Below are positions 1 through 5,940 of a DNA stretch of 6,663 nt, piece after piece (position 1 is the first letter of the stretch; each line of letters starts with the position of its first letter). The position numbers and the translations under genes are program-made. The stretch covers positions 1-6,663 of the forward strand of contig CAAEKP010000025.1 of the NCBI GenBank assembly GCA_900756555.1, in the 5' to 3' direction. This DNA is from Peptococcaceae bacterium (GTDB taxonomy: Bacteria; Bacillota; Peptococcia; Peptococcales; Peptococcaceae). A model generated the notes under the pieces. It was not told the DNA's origin. It saw only the letters and a program-made list of their open reading frames with translations, and searched no databases.

Positions 1-321
1 CTGGAGCCAGTATCCTGGAGCAATCGATATTTGGAATAGAAACTGGCAGTATGTAGAGCAGCTGTTTCAATATGGTAGTGCTGTTCGAAAAATTATGTAT
101 ACAACCAATGCGATAGAATCGGTGAATTCCAGTTTCCGAAAAGTTACTAAAAAAGGGTCTTTTCCTGACGAAGATGCCGTGAGAAAAGCTCTTTATTTGC
201 GTATCACAGAATTATATAAGAAGTGGAATGGTCGTCCTGTAGCAACTGGGCTATGGTGCGCAATCAGCTTTCCATAGATGATAAAATTTAGGCTCGTATC
301 ATGAAATATGAGAATTATTGA
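1..321 (+). pseudogene. IS256-family (Mutator-type) transposase, 3' remnant, frameshifted and interrupted
   Basis: This is the C-terminal part of a DDE transposase of the IS256/Mutator family. It is cut by the window edge and open from base 2. The family signature is clear: a Trp/Tyr-Pro segment at the edge, then IMYTTNAIESVNSSFRKVTKKGSFP-type residues (about 89-169), then the LYLRITELYKKW stretch. The normal frame breaks near base 244: as it stands it runs into unrelated residues and stops at 275-277. Shifting by one base at 244 restores the expected tail, NWAMVRNQLSIDDKI, followed by a TAG at 289-291 where the family usually has Gln, then ARIMKYENY and a stop at 319-321. One lost A plus one C-to-T change would explain both lesions, so the copy is almost certainly dead. 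IS256 elements do not use programmed frameshifting as far as is known. The upstream part lies outside the window, so other damage cannot be judged. Confidence 0.9.
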
Positions 322-345
322 TTTTGGCAGCTATTTGGAGAGAAA

Positions 346-374
346 TATTGGCGGTCATTTTTCGACCGCCAATA
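346..374. repeat. Hairpin inside the IS256 end
   Basis: Bases 346-356 and 364-374 form a perfect 11-bp inverted repeat with a 7-nt loop (core GGCGGTC / GACCGCC). It lies between the dead transposase and the element end. There is no U-run directly after the stem on either strand, so it is a poor intrinsic terminator. It may instead block read-through transcription or translation, or act as a structural feature of the element. Its role is inference. Confidence 0.7.
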
Positions 375-379
375 AAAAA

Positions 380-404
380 ATTTACACACTTTACTGTGAA
401 ACCT
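380..404 (+). mobile_element. Probable right terminal inverted repeat of the IS256-family element
   Basis: The segment begins ATTTACACACTTTACTGTGA and lies about 60 nt after the restored transposase stop. TTTACACACTTT-type ends are typical of IS256-family elements. The matching left end lies outside the window, so the exact outer boundary and the target duplication cannot be confirmed. The end is placed near base 404 by resemblance only. Confidence 0.55.
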
Positions 405-476
405 AATCTTTCAGATAGTCAAAAAAGCGCAGACTACCCCTGTGGCAAATTATAAGGTCTTTCAGCACTTAGATAA

Positions 477-560
477 TTAAGCGAGTAGTTCAACCATGGT
501 GTTTGGATTCTCCCAACCTAATGCTTTGAGTTTTTTCAAGTATGTATTTACTTGACAAAG
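477..560 (-). pseudogene. Possible C-terminal remnant of a second gene, perhaps another transposase
   Basis: Read on the minus strand, this segment gives an open, protein-like tail (VNTYLKKLKALGWENPNTMV, then ELLA and a stop at 479-477). The LGWxxPN pattern loosely resembles the LGWxTP tail of rve-type (IS3/IS481/IS30-like) transposases. No start codon or ribosome site is visible. Upstream on the minus strand the frame passes through a plus-strand terminator and then the hairpin of the next gene, so this can only be a fragment. The family assignment is weak, and the resemblance could be chance. Confidence 0.3.
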
Positions 561-591
561 CCGGGGTAAAAGGGGCTTTGTGCTCTTTTTT
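555..591 (+). terminator. Intrinsic terminator with no gene upstream
   Basis: A perfect 8-bp stem (ACAAAGCC at 555-562, GGCTTTGT at 574-581) with an 11-nt loop is followed by a T6 run at 586-591. It is oriented to stop plus-strand transcription. The nearest upstream plus-strand gene is the dead transposase more than 200 nt away, so the terminator may have belonged to a lost gene or now simply blocks read-through out of the insertion sequence. Confidence 0.65.
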
Positions 592-612
592 AGGAATAAA
601 CAATGATCTACA

Positions 613-658
613 TAAAAAATCAGGGCTGCGAAAAACGATTTCTCGTTTTTCGCAGCCC
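613..658 (-). terminator. Intrinsic terminator of the HD-hydrolase gene
   Basis: A perfect 16-bp inverted repeat (623-638 with 643-658) has a TTTC tetraloop. Read on the minus strand it is followed after two bases by a run of six T residues (complement of about 614-619). It lies about 40 nt past the stop of the minus-strand gene, the right place and orientation for its terminator. The plus-strand side is followed by ATTTCTTTT, so weak bidirectional action is possible. Confidence 0.85.
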
Positions 659-700
659 ATTTCTTTTACTCCCTTGATTTTTACGCTTCCTGTGCTCTGT

Positions 701-1285
701 TTACACCATAGTTGGATTTTTCACTGGCGTGAAAATATCCTGATAGAGCTGCTGCATTTCTTCATACAGTGGTGCAGTGTGTGGCTGTTGTTTCAACTCC
801 CGCAAGGCGTTCAGCATGGAGCTGTAATACCAGGCGATTTCTTCGCGGCTGGCGTTAAATTTTTGCCACAGAGCTTCCCCCATGATGTGATGGTCAGCGG
901 CTGTGCTGCGCAGATTGGACACTTTATCGGCAGCGATGAGCAGTTTGCAGTCCAGTGTGCCTTTTTCTGCTTCACGGATAGCGGCTAGTTTGCGCTCCTT
1001 CCATGATTTGCCCTTATCCTCGCTGTGATGGAGCACCAACGCTGTCACTTGCGGGCCAAAGGTATCGTGAATTTGCTGGGCGGTGACAGGTGTATCCTCA
1101 ATGGTGTCGTGCAGTACACCGGCAATCAGCACGGGCAAACTTGCACCATATTGGGTTAAAATCTGCAACACCTCCAAAGGATGGCAGATATAGTCCAGGC
1201 CACTGCCTTTGCGTTTTTGTCCCTGATGGGCCCGGGTGGCAAACAGGATGGCCTTATGTAACAGTTGATTTTCTTCAAATTGCAT
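701..1285 (-). CDS. Small stand-alone HD-domain phosphohydrolase, RelA/SpoT (p)ppGpp-hydrolase type
   Basis: This 194-residue cytosolic protein matches the hydrolase half of RelA/SpoT enzymes without any synthetase, TGS or ACT domain, so it resembles small alarmone hydrolases (Mesh1-like). Visible motifs in order are AHQGQKRKGSGLDY with His20, HP at 35-36, the metal-binding HD at 59-60 within VLHDTIEDT, Glu-Asp at 63-64, FGPQV at 76-80, and DKVSNLRS starting at Asp120, equivalent to the DRLHNMRT motif of SpoT. All expected metal and substrate residues seem present, so it is probably active. Removal of the 3'-pyrophosphate from (p)ppGpp is the family-based prediction; another nucleotide substrate is possible. 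The ATG at 1285 is supported by AAGGAGAGG (1300-1292) with 6-7 nt spacing. The gene stands alone, converges on the IS remnant, diverges from the operon and has its own terminator. Confidence 0.88.
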   Translation of the reverse strand: MQFEENQLLHKAILFATRAHQGQKRKGSGLDYICHPLEVLQILTQYGASLPVLIAGVLHDTIEDTPVTAQQIHDTFGPQVTALVLHHSEDKGKSWKERKLAAIREAEKGTLDCKLLIAADKVSNLRSTAADHHIMGEALWQKFNASREEIAWYYSSMLNALRELKQQPHTAPLYEEMQQLYQDIFTPVKNPTMV

Positions 1286-1340
1286 GATTGTCCTCTCCTT
1301 TCTGGCATAGTATGCGCAAATAAAAATGGAACTATCCCAC

Positions 1341-1373
1341 AGCAGGGCTGGATTTTCCGGCTCTGCTTTTTTT
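1341..1373 (+). terminator. Orphan intrinsic terminator upstream of the operon promoter
   Basis: An 11-bp stem (1341-1351 with 1357-1367, two G-U pairs) has a 5-nt ATTTT loop and is followed by T7 at 1367-1373. It acts on the plus strand, yet the only gene before it runs the other way. It ends just before the candidate operon promoter, so it could insulate the operon from read-through. If a promoter existed farther upstream it could instead act as an attenuator, but I see no good one between 1286 and 1340. Confidence 0.7.
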
Positions 1374-1381
1374 ATAAAGTA

Positions 1382-1410
1382 TTGTTTCTGGCGGCGTTTT
1401 AGGGTAAAAT
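1382..1410 (+). promoter_or_regulatory. Candidate sigma-70/SigA promoter of the operon
   Basis: A TTGTTT -35 box (1382-1387) and a TAAAAT -10 box (1405-1410) are separated by 17 nt, with AT-rich sequence after them. The predicted start lies near 1417, giving a leader of roughly 36 nt that ends in the AGGAG ribosome site at 1443-1447. It sits directly after the orphan terminator. The prediction rests on box match and spacing only. Confidence 0.5.
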
Positions 1411-1452
1411 TAAAAATTATGAATATAGTTTTTTAGAAAAATAGGAGCTGAA

Positions 1453-3360
1453 ATGATGCGAGATTGGATTGAAGATAATTTATTGGGGAAGGTGGAAAAA
1501 CCACTGCGCTATCAGGGCAATGAGATGAATGCGGTACACAAAGATTGGGACAGTACTACATTGCGCATGGTGTTTGCGTTTCCTGATGTTTATGAAATTG
1601 GCATGTCCCATCTGGGGTTGAGCATTCTGTATCATCAGGCCAACGAACAGCCTGATTACCTGATGGAGCGTGTGTTTGCGCCCTGGACCGATATGGAAGG
1701 GCTGATGCGGCAGAACAGTATTCCGCTGTTTAGTCTGGAAAGCTATCGTCCAGTGAAGGACTTTCACGGCCTTGGCATTACCTTGCAATATGAGATGAGC
1801 TACAGCAACATTTTAAATATGCTGGATTTGGCTGGTGTTCCACTGCGCTGGTGGGAACGCAGCGACGATGACCCGTTAATTTTTATGGGTGGGCCTTGCG
1901 CCTACAATCCAGAGCCGTTGGCTGATTTTGCCGATGTATTTTTGATTGGCGAGGGCGAGGAAATGAATCTGGAATTTTATCAGGTGTGGGCGGAGCATCT
2001 GCGTGCTCATGGCGGTAAGATGAATAAAAAAGAATTGCTGGATGAGGTAGTAAAAATTCCGGGGGTGTATATCCCGCGCTTTTATGATGTGACTTACGAT
2101 GAAACCGGACGGGTAACCGCAGTAACCCCAAACCATCCAGATGCACCGGCAAAAATTGAAAAACGATATTTGCAGCACATGGACAACGCCTTCTTCCCGG
2201 AAAAGCCAATCGTGCCATATCTAGATATCATCCATGACAGAGCCATGCTGGAAGTGCAGCGGGGCTGCACCAGAGGCTGTCGGTTCTGTCAGGCGGGGAT
2301 GCTGTATCGCCCTGTGCGGGAAAAAACAGTAGAAGAATTGCAGCAGCAGGCGCGCAATATTCTGCGCAACACCGGGCATAACGATTTATCGCTGACTTCA
2401 TTAAGCACCAGCGACTACACCTGCGTGGATGTGTTGCTGCGCAGTTTAATTGAAGAAATGCAGGAGAAAAACATCAGCGTATCGCTGCCATCTCTGCGTG
2501 TGGACAACTTCTCCATGAGTTTGGCTAATGAGATGCAGAAACTGAAAAAAACCGGTCTGACACTGGCGCCGGAAGCCGGTACCCAGCGTTTGCGTGATGT
2601 AATCAACAAAGGCGTGCTGGAAGAAAATCTGGACAGCGTGGCGCGCATTGCCTTCAGCAGCGGTTGGAGCAAAATCAAGCTGTACTTTATGATGGGGCTG
2701 CCTACAGAAACCGACGAGGACTTAGATGGCATTGCCGCGCTGGCATTTAAGGTGATTCAGATTGGCGATGAGATTCGCCGGGAAAACGGCGGCAAAGGCC
2801 CTGCGCCGCAGGTAACCATCAGTGTGTCCGGCTTTGTGCCAAAACCATTCACACCATTTGAATTTGAACCACAGATTCGCGGGGAAGAACTGCGCTGCCG
2901 TCAGCGGTATCTGCGGGATAAGATAAAACATAAACGGGTGACCTACAACTATCACGACAGTCAGGTGAGCTACATCGAGGCTATTTTTGCCAAAGGTGAC
3001 CGCCGTCTGGGTGAAGTGCTGTACAGAGCATGGCAGAAAGGCTGCAAATTTGACGGCTGGGGTGAATATTTTTATATTGACTGGTGGCTGGAAGCCTTTG
3101 CAGAATGCGGCTTAGATCCTGAATTTTACGCGTACCGCCAAATCCCATACAATGAAGTACTGCCATGGGATCATATCAGCTGCGGTGTGCGCAAAGAGTA
3201 TCTGATTAAAGAGCATCAGAAGGCCATGCGCGAAGAAGTGACACCGGACTGCCGCATTGGGCAGTGCCATATCTGCGGCGTGTGTCAGGACTTTGATGTA
3301 AAATTGGATTTGAAAGGAGGACGGCTCCGTGTTAATACGAATGCAGTTTCGCAAGACTAG
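1453..3360 (+). CDS. TIGR03960 family radical SAM protein with N-terminal B12-binding-like domain
   Basis: This 635-residue protein is close to the family's usual length. Residues about 20-200 form the B12-binding-like domain, with FAFPDVYEIGMSHLGLSILY (41-60), GGP at 146-148 and GEGEE at 166-170. The classic cobalamin DxHxxG motif is not obvious, so real B12 binding is uncertain. The radical SAM core follows, with the [4Fe-4S] ligands Cys272, Cys276 and Cys279 (CX3CX2C in RGCTRGCRFCQAG) and later strand motifs such as LAPEAGTQRLR (371-381) and MMGLPTETDED (413-423). The C-terminus carries four more cysteines (600, 605, 608, 611; CX4CX2CX2C) that could hold a second cluster or zinc. No substrate is established for the family. 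Two adjacent ATGs (1453 and 1456) lie 5 and 8 nt after AGGAG, and either could be the start. It is the first gene of the operon and overlaps the TIGR03936 gene, with which it usually pairs. Confidence 0.93.
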   Translation: MMRDWIEDNLLGKVEKPLRYQGNEMNAVHKDWDSTTLRMVFAFPDVYEIGMSHLGLSILYHQANEQPDYLMERVFAPWTDMEGLMRQNSIPLFSLESYRPVKDFHGLGITLQYEMSYSNILNMLDLAGVPLRWWERSDDDPLIFMGGPCAYNPEPLADFADVFLIGEGEEMNLEFYQVWAEHLRAHGGKMNKKELLDEVVKIPGVYIPRFYDVTYDETGRVTAVTPNHPDAPAKIEKRYLQHMDNAFFPEKPIVPYLDIIHDRAMLEVQRGCTRGCRFCQAGMLYRPVREKTVEELQQQARNILRNTGHNDLSLTSLSTSDYTCVDVLLRSLIEEMQEKNISVSLPSLRVDNFSMSLANEMQKLKKTGLTLAPEAGTQRLRDVINKGVLEENLDSVARIAFSSGWSKIKLYFMMGLPTETDEDLDGIAALAFKVIQIGDEIRRENGGKGPAPQVTISVSGFVPKPFTPFEFEPQIRGEELRCRQRYLRDKIKHKRVTYNYHDSQVSYIEAIFAKGDRRLGEVLYRAWQKGCKFDGWGEYFYIDWWLEAFAECGLDPEFYAYRQIPYNEVLPWDHISCGVRKEYLIKEHQKAMREEVTPDCRIGQCHICGVCQDFDVKLDLKGGRLRVNTNAVSQD

Positions 3361-4030
3361 AGAAGGGCGTTTTATGTCCCATCTGGATTTAATGCATACC
3401 TGGGAGCGGGTGATTCGCCGTTCTCAGCTGCCACTGGCCTTTAGTCAGGGCTTTAATCCCCATCCTAAAATTAACTTTGCCTCGGCGTTGGCGGTGGGCA
3501 CCACCAGCGACGGCGAATATATGGATATGGAATTGACCGCAGATCTGCCATTGGAGCAGGTAAAACAGGAGTTGGACAGAGCCATGCCGCCCGCTTTTGA
3601 GGTAACTGCCATGAAAGTGGTGACTGGCAAAGTGCCGTCGCTGATGTCCATTATTGAGCGTGGCCGCTATCAGCTGCGGCTGGAGTTTGTGGAGGAAGTG
3701 ACCCAGCAGCAGTTGGAGGATGCGATAGAAGAATTCTGGAAACGGGAAGAAATTATAATCTATCGCTATAAGAAAAACAGCAAGGACAAAAAAGCAGTGA
3801 ACATCCGTCCCGGCGTGTATGAAATGAAACTGACCGCGGATGGCAGGTATGCAGTGCTGGATATTCTGGTACAGAGCGGCAACGAAGGCAATATCCGCCC
3901 AGAAGAAGTGGCCTATGGGCTGATGTCCGCCGGTATGCCAGCGGTGCAGCATGTGGTGCGCATTCATCGGCTGGGATTGTATCTGTTTGATAAGAGTGGC
4001 GCGATGGTAACACCACTGGACATCGTGTAG
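3329..4030 (+). CDS. TIGR03936 family radical SAM-associated protein (DUF2344)
   Basis: This is a 233-residue soluble protein of unknown function, a common partner of TIGR03960 and in some genomes reported as fused to it. The diagnostic N-terminal motifs are visible: FMSHLDLMHTWERVIRRSQLP (15-35), FSQGFNPHPKINFASALAVG (38-57) and the following EYMDMEL (63-69). A basic stretch, YRYKKNSKDKKAVNIRP (about 145-161), could contact nucleic acid, but that is inference. The start is GTG at 3329: AGGAGG at 3315-3320 sits 8 nt before it, whereas the next in-frame ATG (3341) is 20 nt away. The gene overlaps the end of TIGR03960 by 32 nt, so its ribosome site lies inside that gene and translation is probably coupled. 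The two products may form a complex, with this protein positioning the substrate. That is a hypothesis from linkage only. Confidence 0.9.
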   Translation: MLIRMQFRKTREGRFMSHLDLMHTWERVIRRSQLPLAFSQGFNPHPKINFASALAVGTTSDGEYMDMELTADLPLEQVKQELDRAMPPAFEVTAMKVVTGKVPSLMSIIERGRYQLRLEFVEEVTQQQLEDAIEEFWKREEIIIYRYKKNSKDKKAVNIRPGVYEMKLTADGRYAVLDILVQSGNEGNIRPEEVAYGLMSAGMPAVQHVVRIHRLGLYLFDKSGAMVTPLDIV

Positions 4031-4177
4031 GAGGACATATCTTTTTTCCGCATAACTGCGTTGTTTTGTAATTTGTTTGCTCGCGTACCATATCACCCGA
4101 CCAGAAAAACGTCGGGCGCGCACACGCTGCGCAAATTACAAAGCCGCCTTGTTCTGCGAAAAAAATCTTACGTCCTC
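4031..4177. repeat. 147-nt imperfect palindrome, MITE- or repetitive-element-like
   Basis: The segment starts directly after the TIGR03936 stop codon. Its ends are complementary (GAGGAC at 4031-4036, GTCCTC at 4172-4177), and the two arms match along their whole length: by hand alignment about 34 of the outer 46 columns agree, including an 11-bp perfect block (4065-4075 with 4132-4142). A terminal stem CCCGAC/GTCGGG (4096-4101 with 4111-4116) closes a 9-nt loop. No protein is encoded. There is no T-run after it on the plus strand, so it is not a standard terminator. No clear target duplication is visible. The arm structure resembles a miniature inverted-repeat element or a repetitive extragenic palindrome. 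Copy number in the genome cannot be seen from here. Confidence 0.8.
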
Positions 4178-4199
4178 GAGTATAGAAATTAATTGGGCA

Positions 4200-4233
4200 G
4201 CTGTTGCTCGGAATATATAGCAAAAGCAACAGC
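4200..4233 (+). promoter_or_regulatory. Leader hairpin before the RNase E/G gene
   Basis: A perfect 9-bp inverted repeat (GCTGTTGCT at 4200-4208, AGCAACAGC at 4225-4233) encloses a 16-nt AU-rich loop. It sits about 20 nt before the AGGAGGT ribosome site (4254-4260). There is no U-run after it, so it is not a terminator. RNase E genes in Enterobacteria are autoregulated through cleavage of their own leader, and this hairpin could serve a similar end, but that is an analogy. A TATATA in the loop could be a -10 box, but no convincing -35 box accompanies it. Confidence 0.45.
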
Positions 4234-4266
4234 CATCTTTGGTAATAAACAGTAGGAGGTGAATGC

Positions 4267-5940
4267 ATGGCACAACAACAAATTGTGATACAGAATGACA
4301 GCAGGCAGATGCAGGTGGCGGTGCTGGAGGATGGCCGTCTGGCAGAATATTTTGTGCAGCGCAGTGATGATAGCCCGGTGAGCGGCAGTATCTATCGCGG
4401 TATTGTGGAAGCGGTGCTGCCGGGAATGCAGGCTGCTTTTGTGGATATTGGCTGGGGGCGCAATGCTTATCTGGCGCTGGAAGATATTGAGCTGGAAGAA
4501 GAACTGCACGGCTGTCAGCCTAATATTGGCGATATTTTGAAAGCGGGTCAGTCTGTGGTGGTGCAGATTAAGAAAGAGGCTGTGGACGCCAAGGGACCAA
4601 AGGTGAGCTGTAAGCTGTCCATGCCGGGGCGCACGCTGGTGCTGGTGCCGGGCAAGCCTTACGCGGCGGTGTCCAAGAAGATCAGGCCGGAAGAAAAGCG
4701 GCAGGCACTGAAAGAGATGACGGACAAGCTGCTGGAAGGGCAGGAGGTTGGCCTGATTGTGCGCACAGCAGGACAGTTCTGCACAGCGGAAGAATTGCAG
4801 CAGGAGTTTGACTGGCTGTTGCACCGCTGGCAGCAATTGCAGCAGAAGATACAGCAGATGCAGAAACCGGGGCTGATTCTGGCAGATTCTGATTTGGCGT
4901 CGCAGGTGATTCGCGACTGTGTGCGGGAGGCTGATCTGGAAGGCATCTATGTCAACGATTTTGCTTTGTATGAGCAGTTACAGCAGCAGATTGTATCGCG
5001 CAAGGTGCGGTTTAAGGTGCGCTGGCGGGAAGAAAATCTGCTGGAACAGTTTCAATTATACGGCGAAATCAAAAACATTCACCGCCGGAAAATCTGGCTG
5101 AAAAACGGCGGCTATCTGGTCTTTGACCGCACCGAGGCTTTACAGGTTATTGACGTAAACACGGGCAAGTTTACAGGCAAGAAGAATTTTCAATCCACCA
5201 TTGTACAGATGAATATGGAAGCGGCGGCAGAGATTGCCTGGCAGGTTCGGCTGCGCAATTTATCGGGGATTATTCTGATAGACTTTATTGATATGCAGCA
5301 GCCGGAGGATCAGCAGCAGGTGTTGCAGGCGCTGGAAGAAGCTCTGCGGCGTGACCGCATCAAGACCAGCGTGGAGGGCATGACCAGGCTGGGGCTGGTG
5401 GAAATGACCCGCAAGAAGGAGCGGGCGCCATTGAGCGAAACGCTGGAGCAATCCTGCCCGCTTTGTCAGGAGCGCGGGCGCGTGGATGCTGCGGCTACAG
5501 TGGGCTTACGCATTATTGCCGATTTGCAAGAGGAAGTGCGCCGTTCCGAAGCGCCGATTTTAGCGGTGACCTGTCATCCTGTGGTGGCCGCCTGGCTGAT
5601 TGGCGGCGAGGGCAAACAGCTGGCACAGTTAGAAACCGAATTGCAGCGGGAACTGCTGGTCCGGGGCGACAGTTGCTTTGCCATGAGCAGTTACCGTGTG
5701 GAAAAGCATTCGGTGAATAGCTGCGGCAGTCAGCTTCCCGTTTATCGGGGTGAGGTTTTGCAGGTGAAGGTGGAAAGCGTCCATCAGGAGAATCATAATG
5801 ATGGCATTGCCCGCTTGAATGGCTATGTCATTCAGATTGCAGGTGCGGCAAAACAGGTTGGAAACTGGCTGACGGTGGAAGTACAGCATGTGATGAAGAC
5901 CCACGCCTTGGCAGAACCGGTGCGGGAGGTGGTGCTGTGA
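4267..5940 (+). CDS. rng: Rne/Rng family endoribonuclease with C-terminal TRAM-like domain
   Basis: A single-strand-specific endoribonuclease of the RNase E/G family, acting in mRNA decay and rRNA or tRNA processing. Order of parts: S1-like RNA-binding region (about 38-120, with SIYRGIVEAVLPGMQAAFVDIGWGRNAYL); 5'-end sensor region with IVRTAGQ (Arg166, Thr167, equivalent to E. coli RNase E Arg169/Thr170); DNase I-like catalytic region with Asp296 in VIDVNTG and Asp339 in LIDFIDM, matching RNase E Asp303 and Asp346 in both motif and the 43-residue spacing; and the Zn-link CPLC (Cys397, Cys400). All key residues are present. Residues about 490-548 look like a TRAM domain (GEVLQVKVESV, DGIARLNGYVIQIAGA, LTVEVQHV, ALAE). 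At 557 residues it exceeds E. coli RNase G (489) and lacks the long RNase E scaffold tail. ATG at 4267 follows AGGAGGT by 6 nt. The symbol is by family; rne/rng orthology is not resolved. Confidence 0.93.
   Translation: MAQQQIVIQNDSRQMQVAVLEDGRLAEYFVQRSDDSPVSGSIYRGIVEAVLPGMQAAFVDIGWGRNAYLALEDIELEEELHGCQPNIGDILKAGQSVVVQIKKEAVDAKGPKVSCKLSMPGRTLVLVPGKPYAAVSKKIRPEEKRQALKEMTDKLLEGQEVGLIVRTAGQFCTAEELQQEFDWLLHRWQQLQQKIQQMQKPGLILADSDLASQVIRDCVREADLEGIYVNDFALYEQLQQQIVSRKVRFKVRWREENLLEQFQLYGEIKNIHRRKIWLKNGGYLVFDRTEALQVIDVNTGKFTGKKNFQSTIVQMNMEAAAEIAWQVRLRNLSGIILIDFIDMQQPEDQQQVLQALEEALRRDRIKTSVEGMTRLGLVEMTRKKERAPLSETLEQSCPLCQERGRVDAAATVGLRIIADLQEEVRRSEAPILAVTCHPVVAAWLIGGEGKQLAQLETELQRELLVRGDSCFAMSSYRVEKHSVNSCGSQLPVYRGEVLQVKVESVHQENHNDGIARLNGYVIQIAGAAKQVGNWLTVEVQHVMKTHALAEPVREVVL

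Noticed and set aside
1..404. An intact insertion sequence at the left edge
   Set aside because: The transposase tail is frameshifted and carries an extra stop, and the left end is not in the window, so only a remnant can be claimed.
407..465. A direct repeat TCTTTCAG at 407-414 and 458-465 as a target duplication
   Set aside because: Both copies lie on the same side of the element end and eight bases is weak, so chance is the simplest reading.
542..988. A 148-residue plus-strand open frame beginning at 542
   Set aside because: It spans two terminator hairpins and then runs antisense to the HD-hydrolase gene; there is no ribosome site before its ATG.
3389..4123. A 244-residue open frame on the minus strand opposite the TIGR03936 gene
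   Set aside because: It is fully antisense to a well-supported gene, runs on into the palindrome, is rich in His and Gln as expected of a shadow frame, and shows no recognisable domain.
4031..4177. A CRISPR repeat, riboswitch or ordinary terminator in the palindrome
   Set aside because: There is one palindrome with no spacer-repeat periodicity, no known riboswitch core that I recognise, and no T-run after the stem.
4189..4836. A 215-residue minus-strand open frame opposite the start of the RNase E/G gene
   Set aside because: Its composition (Gln, His and Leu runs) mirrors the complementary strand of a Gln/Leu-rich gene, and there is no ribosome site or known motif.
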